Assembly (NCBI GenBank): GCA_031429105.1
Contig: JANOYV010000096.1
Location: 3,889 to 67,888 of the forward strand
Length of the DNA stretch: 64,000 nucleotides
Origin: JAKFWF01 sp031429105
Lineage (GTDB): Bacteria > Pseudomonadota > Alphaproteobacteria > Rhizobiales > Hyphomicrobiaceae
Direction: 5' to 3'
Part shown: positions 8,284 through 16,085 of the stretch, one piece after another
How positions within the stretch are numbered: the stretch's first letter is position 1
Layout: every line of letters starts with the position of its first letter
Made by a program: the position numbers and the translations under genes
Notes under the pieces: model-generated
Told to the model about the DNA's origin: nothing
The model's input: only the letters and a program-made list of their open reading frames with translations
Databases searched by the model: none

Positions 8284-8312
8284 TTGACAATTTCCGCCAA
8301 TTTCCGCAGTAG
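8284..8312 (+). promoter_or_regulatory. Candidate promoter and tandem repeat before the arginine leader
   Basis: TTGACA (8284-8289) is a perfect -35 hexamer. A 17-base spacer would place -10 at 8307-8312 (CAGTAG), a poor match. Transcription would then start at about 8319-8320, on the leader ATG, giving a leaderless mRNA. The nonamer AATTTCCGC occurs twice in tandem (8289-8297 and 8299-8307), ten bases apart, and could be a regulator site. The promoter call is an inference. Confidence 0.35.
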
Positions 8313-8319
8313 TGATGCG

Positions 8320-8382
8320 ATGGCACACGCGAAAACCCTTATCCGACGTACTCACAGCAGGCTGCTCGCGCGACTGCGATGA
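8320..8382 (+). CDS. Arginine-rich leader peptide of a transcription attenuator
   Basis: A 20-residue frame, MAHAKTLIRRTHSRLLARLR, with five arginines in its last twelve residues (codons CGA, CGT, AGG, CGA, CGA, mostly codons that are usually rare). The tandem pair is at 8344-8349; the stop TGA is 8380-8382, 27 bases before a strong terminator and 75 bases before argD. No ribosome site is visible, but the ATG falls where transcription may start. A ribosome waiting at 8344-8349 would leave 8368-8378 free to form the antiterminator; one reaching the stop would cover it and let the terminator form. I know of leader peptides for trp, leu, ilv, his and phe genes in proteobacteria, but not this one; novelty is unchecked. 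Confidence 0.7.
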   Translation: MAHAKTLIRRTHSRLLARLR

Positions 8383-8416
8383 GGATTTGTGCAAAAATCC
8401 CAGCCGCAGGCCGCGC
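8368..8416 (+). promoter_or_regulatory. Candidate antiterminator of the argD leader
   Basis: GCGCG (8368-8372) and CTGCG (8374-8378) can pair with CGCGC (8412-8416) and CGCAG (8405-8409): ten base pairs with a 1x2 internal loop (A8373 against G8410-C8411). This uses 8412-8416, which is also the left arm of the terminator, so the two structures exclude each other. The 5' arm overlaps the last Arg codons of the leader peptide, as an attenuator requires. Confidence 0.6.
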
Positions 8417-8433
8417 TCATGCGCGGCTTTTTT
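8410..8433 (+). terminator. Rho-independent terminator (attenuator) before argD
   Basis: Perfect 7-bp stem GCCGCGC (8410-8416) and GCGCGGC (8421-8427) around the loop TCAT, followed by six T (8428-8433). It lies upstream of argD on the same strand and downstream of no other long gene in the last 390 bases, so it is best explained as an attenuator rather than the end of an upstream operon. Confidence 0.85.
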
Positions 8434-8456
8434 AATTTCGACCTGTGATCACGGAT

Positions 8457-9719
8457 ATGTCAGTCATGTCAAAGTCAGCATCCACTCCCGTTGCCAAAAC
8501 ACCAGCCCCCGCACCGTCCACCGTTCCGGGTTCACCGTATGTCATGCCGACTTACGGGCGCCAGGATCTCGTGTTCGAAAAAGGCGAAGGCGCGTGGTTG
8601 GTATCGACCAAAGGCGAGCGCTACCTGGATTTTGCCAGTGGCATCGCGGTTAACTCACTCGGTCATGCACATCCCCATCTTGTGGCTGCTTTGACCAAGC
8701 AGGCCCAGTCGTTGTGGCATACCTCTAACTTGTATCGGGTGGCAGGCCAGGAAACACTGGCCGAGCGGCTGTGCGCAAATACATTCGCTGACAAAGTATT
8801 CTTCTGTAACTCCGGCGCCGAAGCGTGCGAAGGCGCGATCAAGGTCGCACGGCGCTATCATCACGTTTCCGGCCACCCCGAGAAGAAGCGGATCATCACC
8901 TTCAAAGGTGCCTTCCACGGTCGAACTCTTGCGACGCTCGCAGCAGCGGGCAACGAGAAGTACATGGACGGCTTTGGGCCCGACATGCCCGGCTTCGATT
9001 GCTTGCCGTTCGGTGATCATGAAGCCCTGATGAAGGCTATTGGGCCGGAAACGGCTGCCATCATGGTCGAGCCAATCCAGGGCGAAGGCGGCATTCGCGT
9101 TGTGCCCACCCAGTGCCTCGTCGGCCTACGCGAGCTTTGCGACAAGCACGGCTTATTGCTGATCCTCGATGAAGTGCAGTGCGGAGTCGGTCGCACCGGC
9201 AAACTATTCACCTACGAGGCAGCTGGGATCGAGCCGGATATCATGGCGATCGCCAAAGGCATCGGCGGAGGCTTCCCGGTTGGCGCATTCATGGCGACGA
9301 CGGAAGCTGCCAAGGGCATGGTGCCTGGCACGCATGGATCGACGTTTGGCGGCAATCCGCTCGCGATGGCGGTCGGCAATGCGGTACTCGACGTCGTTCT
9401 CGGAGATGGCTTCCTTGAAGCCGTGCAACACAAGGCGCTGTATCTCAAGCAGGCGCTCGCACGCATCCAGGATGAAAACCCTGGTGTCGTGGAAGAAATC
9501 CGCGGTCAAGGCCTGCTGATGGGTGTGCGGTTCAGCTCGAAAGTCGTGGCTGGCGATGTGGTCAAGGCCTGCACGGCGGAAAAGTTCCTGACCGTCGGCG
9601 CTGGTGACAATGTCGTGCGCATCATCCCACCGCTAAACGTCACCGAAGCTGAGATGAGCGAAGCCGTGAACCGCTTGGATCGCGCAATAAAAGTTGTCTC
9701 GAAGTCAGCCGTGACTTGA
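8457..9719 (+). CDS. argD: Acetylornithine aminotransferase
   Basis: PLP-dependent class III aminotransferase of about 420 residues that converts N-acetylglutamate semialdehyde to N2-acetylornithine in arginine synthesis; succinyl-DAP activity is possible. Visible are YLDFASGIAVNSLGHAHP, the PLP-phosphate loop NSGAEACEGAIKVAR, AFHGRT, LDEVQCGVGRTG (Asp binding the ring nitrogen) and the Schiff-base Lys in AIAKGIGGGFPVGA. The start is uncertain: GTG 8445, ATG 8457 and ATG 8466 all lie just after the terminator, and none has a good ribosome site. The first 30 residues are a Pro/Ala/Ser-rich tail. argF follows after 36 bp and hslO overlaps argF, so these three form an operon, probably under the arginine attenuator. 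Confidence 0.96.
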   Translation: MSVMSKSASTPVAKTPAPAPSTVPGSPYVMPTYGRQDLVFEKGEGAWLVSTKGERYLDFASGIAVNSLGHAHPHLVAALTKQAQSLWHTSNLYRVAGQETLAERLCANTFADKVFFCNSGAEACEGAIKVARRYHHVSGHPEKKRIITFKGAFHGRTLATLAAAGNEKYMDGFGPDMPGFDCLPFGDHEALMKAIGPETAAIMVEPIQGEGGIRVVPTQCLVGLRELCDKHGLLLILDEVQCGVGRTGKLFTYEAAGIEPDIMAIAKGIGGGFPVGAFMATTEAAKGMVPGTHGSTFGGNPLAMAVGNAVLDVVLGDGFLEAVQHKALYLKQALARIQDENPGVVEEIRGQGLLMGVRFSSKVVAGDVVKACTAEKFLTVGAGDNVVRIIPPLNVTEAEMSEAVNRLDRAIKVVSKSAVT

Positions 9720-9755
9720 TCATATCTCTCTTCAATTGGAGTTGGCAAAGCTGCC

Positions 9756-10676
9756 ATGAAGCCACGTCATTTCATTGATATCGAGTCGATCGACCAGATC
9801 ACGCTGCGCCAGATCATCGACAACGCACATGCCATGAAGCGTGCGGGAAAGCGCGTACCGAAGCACCTCGCTCCGAACGACATCGCCGATCAGATCCTGC
9901 TGATGATCTTCGAGAAGCCTTCGACGCGCACCCGCGTATCGTTCGACGTTGCCATGCGGCAGTTGGGTGGACAGACGATTTCGCTCAACCATGCCGACCT
10001 GCAGACGGGGCGAGGAGAAAGTGCTTCGGACACGGCGAAGGTTTTGTCGCGCTATGGCGATGCCATCATGATCCGTGCGCACAGCCACGACCGGATCATG
10101 GAGTTAGCCGACAACGCGACGATTCCCGTCATCAACGGCCTGACCGATCGCAGCCATCCTTGCCAAATCATGGCTGATATCATGACGTTCGAGGAACGCC
10201 TTGGCGACATCAAGGGACGCAAGATTGCCTGGGTCGGCGATGGCAATAACGTTGCCGTGTCGTGGATGCAAGCGGCCGCACGTTTCCAGTTCGAGTTGCG
10301 GATTGCTTGCCCAGCCCAACTCAAACCAGAGCGCGATGTGATCGACTGGGTCGCCAAGGAAGGCGGAAAGGTCATCATCACCGACGAACCCAATGATGCA
10401 GTAAAGGGCGCTGACTGCGTCGTTACGGACACCTGGGTTTCGATGGGGCAAACGGACGAGACACGTCGCAAGCAGATGCTGAGCCCCTACGCCGTCGACA
10501 AGGCCCTGATGAAGCGCGCTGCCAAAGACGCGATCTTCATGCACTGCTTGCCGGCCTATCGCGGACACGAGGTTTCAGCCGAAGTGATCGACGGGCCGCA
10601 GTCGGTCGTGTTTGATGAGGCCGAAAATAGGCTGCACGCACAAAAGGCGATCCTTGCCTGGTGCCTTGGTGCATGA
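9756..10676 (+). CDS. argF: Ornithine carbamoyltransferase
   Basis: 306 residues, the normal length. It makes citrulline from ornithine and carbamoyl phosphate. Carbamoyl-phosphate binding motif FEKPSTRTRVSF, second site HPCQIMAD, ornithine-side residues DTWVSMG and the catalytic HCLPA. GGAGTT precedes the ATG. It follows argD directly, and its stop overlaps the hslO start (ATGA). All visible key residues are present, so an active cytoplasmic anabolic enzyme is expected. Confidence 0.97.
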   Translation: MKPRHFIDIESIDQITLRQIIDNAHAMKRAGKRVPKHLAPNDIADQILLMIFEKPSTRTRVSFDVAMRQLGGQTISLNHADLQTGRGESASDTAKVLSRYGDAIMIRAHSHDRIMELADNATIPVINGLTDRSHPCQIMADIMTFEERLGDIKGRKIAWVGDGNNVAVSWMQAAARFQFELRIACPAQLKPERDVIDWVAKEGGKVIITDEPNDAVKGADCVVTDTWVSMGQTDETRRKQMLSPYAVDKALMKRAAKDAIFMHCLPAYRGHEVSAEVIDGPQSVVFDEAENRLHAQKAILAWCLGA

Positions 10677-11677
10677 GTGGACGCGTGACGGAATCTGCAG
10701 CAAAACCCACTTTTGAGCCGACAAGCTCCAATGGCACCACCGTTGATGATCTCGTCGTACCATTCCGCACCGCGCAGACCGGCGTTACCGGTCGATTGGT
10801 GCGCTTGGGGCCGCTCGTCGATCAAGTGTTGAGCCGTCATGCCTATCCCGATGCGGTAAGCATCGCGCTTGGGCAGGCGATTGCGCTCACAGCGCTGTTG
10901 GGTACAGCGCTGAAGTTCAATGGTAAGTTGATTTTGCAAACGAAGTCGGACGGTCCGCTTGGGTTTCTCGTCGCCGACTATGAAAGCCCCAACGGGGGAG
11001 CCGCTGGCCGACTACGCGGATATGCGGCTTTCGATGCCGAACGCACCGCCACCGTCGATGCGATGGATCAGGGCACATTGCTTGGCATCGGGCACATGGC
11101 ACTGACCATCGATCCCGGCGGGCACATGGACCGCTATCAAGGGATCGTGTCGCTTGACGCCGAAACCCTGACATCTGCGGCGGGCACGTACTTTCGCCAA
11201 TCTGAACAATTACCGACGTTCATTCGATTGGCTGTCGCGCGCCACTACAATGCCTCCGACAAAAAATGGACCTGGCGCGCGGGCGGCTTGATGCTTCAAT
11301 TCGTGTCATCGGAGGGTGGGATTCCGCCGTCAACTGCCACAGCCGAAGACGAGGAAGGCCGCCTGATCGGTGAAGACACCGACGACTGGCAGCGCTCCGT
11401 CATCCTGGCGCAGACAGTGCAGGACCACGAGTTGCTCGATCCGATGTTATCGCCGGATCGACTGCTCTATCGCCTATTCCACGAGGAAGGCGTGCGCGCG
11501 CATGAAAGCGTCCCGCTTGAGGTCTATTGCCAGTGCTCGGCCGAACGGGTGGAGACGCTACTGAAAAGCTTCGGCGCCGATGAGTTATCCGACATGCGGG
11601 AAGCCGATGGTGCTGTCGCCGTGACATGCGAATTCTGCCGAAATACGTATCGGTTCACCGATGCTCAATTACGTTGA
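10673..11677 (+). CDS. hslO: Redox-regulated chaperone Hsp33
   Basis: 334 residues. Cytosolic holdase switched on by oxidation. The zinc/redox centre at the C-terminus is intact: CQC (in VYCQCSAERVETLL) then CEFC (in AVTCEFCRNTY), matching the CxC...CxxC rule. The N-terminal Hsp33 domain has GPLGFLVADYES and AYPDAVSIALGQAIALTALLG. The N-terminal 30 residues are low-complexity (SAAKPTFEPTSSNGTT) compared with E. coli. ATG 10673 overlaps the argF stop (ATGA), implying translational coupling. argF-hslO adjacency recurs in alphaproteobacteria, as far as I recall. Confidence 0.95.
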   Translation: MSGRVTESAAKPTFEPTSSNGTTVDDLVVPFRTAQTGVTGRLVRLGPLVDQVLSRHAYPDAVSIALGQAIALTALLGTALKFNGKLILQTKSDGPLGFLVADYESPNGGAAGRLRGYAAFDAERTATVDAMDQGTLLGIGHMALTIDPGGHMDRYQGIVSLDAETLTSAAGTYFRQSEQLPTFIRLAVARHYNASDKKWTWRAGGLMLQFVSSEGGIPPSTATAEDEEGRLIGEDTDDWQRSVILAQTVQDHELLDPMLSPDRLLYRLFHEEGVRAHESVPLEVYCQCSAERVETLLKSFGADELSDMREADGAVAVTCEFCRNTYRFTDAQLR

Positions 11678-11688
11678 ATGGCGAGCCG

Positions 11689-11967
11689 ATGGCCACCGAT
11701 AAGCGTGTTCTCCGCTCGATCGAGACAGCCGATGGCGGCAGGTGTGTTGATTTGTTTGTCAGGACCGACGGCACCCACGGGTTCGAAGAATATCGGCGCG
11801 ATGTTGAAGATGCCCGCGGGTGGTTCGCAATCGGCCGCTACACAAACCTGCTGTTTGCGACAGACGTCGCAGCCCGGATCGCAGCGCTTGAAAGCGTGCC
11901 TTGGCTGCGTGAACGATTGCCCCTCGATCCACCACAGCTGACTACCGCAACCCATCCACGCCCTTGA
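11689..11967 (+). CDS. Conserved protein of unknown function downstream of hslO
   Basis: 92 residues from ATG 11689, with GGCGAGCC just upstream; the frame could begin at 11626 but would overlap hslO. Sequence features: MATDKRVLRSIETADGGRCV, DLFVRTDGTHGFEEYRRDVEDARGWFAIG, then YTNLLFATDVAARIAALESVPWL. It looks like a small soluble alpha/beta protein. I do not recognise the family. It follows hslO after 11 bp in the same direction, so it is likely co-transcribed. Its 3' end overlaps the convergent DUF1185 gene by 26 bp. Confidence 0.7.
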   Translation: MATDKRVLRSIETADGGRCVDLFVRTDGTHGFEEYRRDVEDARGWFAIGRYTNLLFATDVAARIAALESVPWLRERLPLDPPQLTTATHPRP

Positions 11968-12526
11968 TTTCTTTCGTTGTCAGGCCACCGATGCGGGGAG
12001 CGGGGCGACCGCTGTCAGTTACCACAATGGCAACAAGGATTTCACCAGCGCGTGGGGCATCGGCAATGCGCACTTCCATCGCATCGAAGTGGCTGCGGAC
12101 GTATGCTGCATCTTTATGGCCGAGCGGCACATCGATGGTTGTGCCCATGCCACCCATCTTCTTGGCGGACGGTATAAGCGCTGCGCCCTTTTCCAACACG
12201 ACGCGTACGGGCGTGCCCAACTTGGGATGCAAAATAGCGGCTGCATGTTCCAATTCGCCACCCTCGCCAACAATAGCAGCCTTGCCGTAACTCTCGGCTT
12301 TCGCACCCTCGATCCCCAGGGCGGCAACGGCGCGGTTAGTCAACAACGCACCGAGTTCGACGCCGATTTCGACGAGTTCGTTCAGGTCCGCCACGTGCCG
12401 ACCGGCAAATGGATTAGCAATCACGGCGACGGCCGCAGCCTTCCGGGTTACCGGCGCGACAGACGCTCCACCTTCTCGGTGTGTTTCCTCGACGGTCACG
12501 ACAATCTTGCGGATCACGGCAGGCAT
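11942..12526 (-). CDS. DUF1185 (amino-acid-synthesis family) protein, copy 1
   Basis: 194 residues. Shares NPFAGR, YGKAAIVGEGGELEHAAA, VPLGHKDAAYVRSHFDAMEV and a C-terminal G-rich end with the second copy at 17336, so the two are paralogues in one operon. Family PF06684 structures were reported to have a chorismate-mutase-like fold, and no reaction is proven. The invariant His and Glu (EHAA, RSHFDAMEV) could form an active site. It is the last gene of the long leftward operon, 9 bp after livF. A role in opening or hydrolysing the heterocycle handled by this operon is my guess. Confidence 0.88.
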   Translation of the reverse strand: MPAVIRKIVVTVEETHREGGASVAPVTRKAAAVAVIANPFAGRHVADLNELVEIGVELGALLTNRAVAALGIEGAKAESYGKAAIVGEGGELEHAAAILHPKLGTPVRVVLEKGAALIPSAKKMGGMGTTIDVPLGHKDAAYVRSHFDAMEVRIADAPRAGEILVAIVVTDSGRPAPRIGGLTTKEIKGVDGLR

Positions 12527-12535
12527 GGGCAGCTC

Positions 12536-13240
12536 CTAAACGGATAAGTATTTTTCACCGATGCTCGTGTCGGCATCGAGTGCTGCAAGCGTGCCATCAA
12601 ACACGACATGCCCCCGTTCCAACACCACCGCGCGATCTGCGATGCTGCGGGCAAAGTGCAAATTCTGTTCTGACAGAATGATTGCAACGCCACGCTTCTT
12701 CAAGGCTTGCACCGCAATCTCGATGGCATCGACAATGACCGGCGCTAAGCCTTCCGACGGTTCATCCAGGAGAATCAACTGCGGATTGCCCATCAGGGTG
12801 CGCGCAATCGTCAGCATCTGTTGCTCGCCACCCGACATTTGTCCGCCGGGCCGATCGCGCATTGCACCGAGATTTGGAAACAGCGTGAATAATTCATCGG
12901 TCGTCCATGCACGGCCATTGCGAGCAGGCAAACGCCCAACCTCAAGATTTTCCATCACGTTAAGGTCGGTGAAAACGCGGCGATCCTCCGGCACATAACC
13001 GATCCCCAGTCGCGCAATAGAATGGGTTGCAAGACCAAGGATCGACTGACTGACAAAGCTCAGCCGCCCCTCGATGCGGGGCACCATGTGCATGACCGCT
13101 TTCATGGTCGTCGACTTGCCGGCACCGTTGCGACCCAGAAGGGCGACGACTTCCCCAGCTGCTACGCTAAAGCCAACGCCAAACAGGATTTGCGCCCCAC
13201 CATACCATGCGCGCAGATCGCTGATTTCAAGCAAGGCCAT
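12536..13240 (-). CDS. livF: Branched-chain-type ABC importer, ATP-binding subunit
   Basis: 234 residues. Walker A GRNGAGKST, Q-loop region, signature MSGGEQQMLTIARTLM, Walker B LILLDEPSEGL, H-loop replaced by the usual LivF-type SEQN (IILSEQNLHFA). LivF-type rather than LivG because of LLGRNGAGKSTTMKAVM and GYVPEDRRVF. ATG 13240 follows the livG stop by 4 bp; the frame extends 12 codons upstream without support. Works with livG, livHM and livK. In this operon the substrate is probably a heterocyclic or aromatic acid rather than leucine. Confidence 0.94.
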   Translation of the reverse strand: MALLEISDLRAWYGGAQILFGVGFSVAAGEVVALLGRNGAGKSTTMKAVMHMVPRIEGRLSFVSQSILGLATHSIARLGIGYVPEDRRVFTDLNVMENLEVGRLPARNGRAWTTDELFTLFPNLGAMRDRPGGQMSGGEQQMLTIARTLMGNPQLILLDEPSEGLAPVIVDAIEIAVQALKKRGVAIILSEQNLHFARSIADRAVVLERGHVVFDGTLAALDADTSIGEKYLSV

Positions 13241-13244
13241 CGCG

Positions 13245-14000
13245 CTACGAGGCCTCCGCTTCGGCACGTGAGCCAAGATAGACGGCGCGCACCTCCGGAT
13301 TGCTGCGTACCTCCGCTGACGTGCCAGATGCGATCAATCGGCCTCGGCTCATAACAAGAACGCGCGACGCATGACCGAACACCACGTCCATGTCGTGCTC
13401 GGTGAATAGTACCGCCGTCTGCCGCTCCTTGGCTGTGCGAGCGGCAAGTTGCATCAACGCGTTACGTTCTTTTGGTGCCATGCCGGCACACGGCTCGTCC
13501 ATCAGAAGAAGGCGCGGGGCGTTCGCGAGCGCAATGGCAAGCTCTAGGCGTTTGACATCGCCATAGGCCAGTTCGCCGCAACTACGAGAGCCCTGCTCGT
13601 TCATGCCAATGAGGTGCAGCAATTCCAACGCGCCCTTAGCCGCCTGAGCCCGACCTCGACGCAGAAACCCGAAGGAGCCAGACTTCGACATCAGCGCCAC
13701 CTCGACGTTCTCGGCAACCGTCATCGATGCGAATGTCGCCGCGATCTGGAACGTGCGGCCGACACCACGACGCCACAGCGCCCTGGGACTGAGACCGGTA
13801 ACTTCAAGCCCGTCGAGTTCGACGCGGCCTCCATCAGGCGTTATCTGCCCGTTGAGCATGTTGAATGTTGTCGTCTTGCCAGCGCCATTGGGCCCGATGA
13901 GAGCGACAAGTTCACCAGCGGCCACATCGAAGGTGACACCCCTGACGGCATGCACACCGCCATAAGACTTCGCCAGTTCGCGGACTTGGAGCACGCTCAT
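13245..14000 (-). CDS. livG: Branched-chain-type ABC importer, ATP-binding subunit
   Basis: 251 residues. Walker A GPNGAGKTT, FNMLNGQITPDGG, GVGRTFQ (Q-loop), signature CGELAYGDVKRLELAIALA (a degenerate LSGGQ), Walker B LLLMDEPCAGMAP, H-loop FTEHDMDVVFGHA. These are LivG features. ATG 14000 overlaps the livHM stop (ATGA); the longer frame to 14108 runs inside livHM. Partner of LivF at the membrane permease. Confidence 0.94.
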   Translation of the reverse strand: MSVLQVRELAKSYGGVHAVRGVTFDVAAGELVALIGPNGAGKTTTFNMLNGQITPDGGRVELDGLEVTGLSPRALWRRGVGRTFQIAATFASMTVAENVEVALMSKSGSFGFLRRGRAQAAKGALELLHLIGMNEQGSRSCGELAYGDVKRLELAIALANAPRLLLMDEPCAGMAPKERNALMQLAARTAKERQTAVLFTEHDMDVVFGHASRVLVMSRGRLIASGTSAEVRSNPEVRAVYLGSRAEAEAS

Positions 14001-15874
14001 GGGGTACGGCTCCGAAAGCTGGCCGAAAGCGCTCGCAGCGTGCCAACGATCCCCTCTGGAAACAAAACGGTAATGAGGATGATGGCAGCGCCCAGCACAG
14101 CCTGCCAATACGTCGTGCTGCGCACGATCCAGTCCTGCAGGCCGATAAAGACGGCAGCACCGACGACCGGGCCGATCAAAGTTTGCACGCCCCCCATCAA
14201 CACCATCACCAGGCCATCCATCGAGCGCGGGATCGATAGGCTATCAGGTGACAGCGACCCTTTCGAAAACACAAAAAGTGCGCCAGCAAGCCCTGCAAAC
14301 GCACCTGCAAGAGTAAATGCGATCCATTGAATGCGCCGCGCATCTATCCCTATGGCGTCGGCGCGCAACGTGGAATCACGCGCCGCCCGCAGGGCATATC
14401 CGAACGGCGAATGGGCCAGTGACCAGACGGTCAAAATCGCTAATGATGCGATTGTGACGGCAAATAGATAGTAAGCTCTTTTCGAAGCCAGCCACGTCGG
14501 TGGCCAAACGCCGACCAGACCGTTCGACCCACCCGTCAGCGCATCCCATTGGAACGCAACCGCCCAAGTGATCTGGGCCAAGGCCAACGTCAACATCGCG
14601 AGCGATACGCCGGAGAGCCGCACACAGAGCCAACCGAACACCAGAGCAAGGACGCCGGCAAACCCAACGCCACCAACAATCGCCAGCACAAACGGCACAC
14701 CGGCTTTCGCCAAGATCGCGGCTGCATAGGCACCCGCTCCGAAGTATGCCGCGTGCCCAAACGAGGCCATGCCGCCAACTCCCATCATTAGCCCAAGACT
14801 TGCTGCGAACAACGCAAACAGCACAATGTCAGTCGCCAGAACCACCGTGAACTGATCGGCGAACAGGGGAACTGCCGCGAGGGCAGCTAGTACCGGACCA
14901 AGGTACTTCAGGTCGGACAGGCTCAACGGATCGAGCGGGGTTGCGGCAAGCGTTGTTTGGCGTTGGAGCGAAGGTTGCGATCCAAACAGGCCCCAGGGGC
15001 GCCAAATCAGCACCACTGCCATGACGATAAATTCTGCCACGAGTGTCAGCTTGGAAAACGACAGCGTCAAGTCGCCGAGTTTTACGTCGCCAATGCCGAT
15101 GCACCATGCTTTGACGACGCTGACGATGATCGCTGCCATATAAGCGCCTGGAATACTGCCGAGGCCACCTACGACCGTCACAACAAAAACATCCGCGATA
15201 ATCGCAAGATCGAGCGTCAGGCTCGCTGGCTCGCGTGGCATCGATAGAGCGCCACCAAGACCCGCCAGAAATGAGCCCAGCGCGAATACGGTCGTAAATA
15301 GCACCGCCTGATTGACACCCAGGGCTGCGGCCATTTCCCGATCCTGCGTCGCTGCCCTGACGATGGTGCCCCAACGCGTCCGGGTCAGCAGCGCCCACGT
15401 CAAGCCCAAGAACAAAGGGCCGAGCGCAATTAATACAAGATCGTAGGTCGGCACCGAACGGCCAAGAATTGTGATCGCACCGGTGAAGCCAGCAGCCTTT
15501 GGGCCGAGAATATCGTCTGGTCCCCAAAGGTAGAGAGTCGCATCCTTAATCACGAGAACAATGCCAAAAGTTGTGATCAGTTGCAGCAATTCGGGAGCTG
15601 AATAGATCCGCTTCAAGATGATGACTTCGATGGCAGCACCGACGACTGCAACCGTCAACGCCGCAAAAATTGCACCGCCCCAAAAGCCTAATGCGCCGCC
15701 GAACTTCTGCGCTAGCGTCGTCGCGATGTAGAGGCCCAACATGTAAAGCGAGCCATGCGCGAAATTGACGATCCGCGTGACGCCGAAAATCAGCGACAGC
15801 CCAAGTCCGACCAAAAACAGCAACGATGCGCTGGCCAGCCCATTCAACGTCTGGATGAGAAAGGAAGAGAGCAT
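13997..15874 (-). CDS. Fused LivH-LivM permease of the ABC importer
   Basis: 625 residues, twice the length of a single permease. Residues 1-290 are LivH-like (LVGLGLSLIFGVTRIVNFAHGSLYMLG; G.GS.PGA region GGLGSIPGAYMAAII). Residues about 315-625 are LivM-like (GVGGMASFGHAAYFGAGAYAAAIL; ARDSTLRADAIGID as the cytoplasmic coupling loop; MGGVQTLIGPVVGAAVFIG). About 16-18 membrane segments in all. Fusion forces a 1:1 heterodimer-like pore. Such fusions are known in alphaproteobacteria and Burkholderiales. It overlaps livG by ATGA and follows livK after a 211-bp gap carrying a REP-like element. Confidence 0.92.
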   Translation of the reverse strand: MLSSFLIQTLNGLASASLLFLVGLGLSLIFGVTRIVNFAHGSLYMLGLYIATTLAQKFGGALGFWGGAIFAALTVAVVGAAIEVIILKRIYSAPELLQLITTFGIVLVIKDATLYLWGPDDILGPKAAGFTGAITILGRSVPTYDLVLIALGPLFLGLTWALLTRTRWGTIVRAATQDREMAAALGVNQAVLFTTVFALGSFLAGLGGALSMPREPASLTLDLAIIADVFVVTVVGGLGSIPGAYMAAIIVSVVKAWCIGIGDVKLGDLTLSFSKLTLVAEFIVMAVVLIWRPWGLFGSQPSLQRQTTLAATPLDPLSLSDLKYLGPVLAALAAVPLFADQFTVVLATDIVLFALFAASLGLMMGVGGMASFGHAAYFGAGAYAAAILAKAGVPFVLAIVGGVGFAGVLALVFGWLCVRLSGVSLAMLTLALAQITWAVAFQWDALTGGSNGLVGVWPPTWLASKRAYYLFAVTIASLAILTVWSLAHSPFGYALRAARDSTLRADAIGIDARRIQWIAFTLAGAFAGLAGALFVFSKGSLSPDSLSIPRSMDGLVMVLMGGVQTLIGPVVGAAVFIGLQDWIVRSTTYWQAVLGAAIILITVLFPEGIVGTLRALSASFRSRTP

Positions 15875-15944
15875 TGGTGCTTTGGCTGATAGAGTTGGAA
15901 GCTGCTCGGCGGATTTCGTATTACGAGCGGCGCCACAAAGACCG

Positions 15945-16040
15945 CGTTATCCCGGGGCTTGTCCCCGGGACCCATAGTGCAACGAGCTCCGAAACCGCGA
16001 ATGTGGCTCCATGGGTCCCGGCAATGAATGCCGGGATGAC
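15945..16040. repeat. REP-like palindromic element between livK and livHM
   Basis: Two imperfect hairpins face each other. The left arm (15946-15974) folds as CCCGGGG/CCCCGGG and ends in GGGACCCAT; the right arm (16010-16040) begins ATGGGTCCC and folds as CCCGGC/GCCGGG. GGGACCCAT and ATGGGTCCC are exact reverse complements. This form resembles the repeated extragenic palindromes of rhizobia. Sited after the binding-protein gene, it could protect the livK transcript or reduce read-through. Confidence 0.75.
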
Positions 16041-16085
16041 AATTGTGGGTGAACTCACACCGCCAAGATCTTCATCTCGGGGTTC

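Noticed and set aside
8010..8312. 100-codon frame overlapping the cytochrome stop by ATGA
   Set aside because: Composition is not protein-like (many Arg/Ser/Pro/His in random order), no ribosome site, and the region leads into the argD leader.
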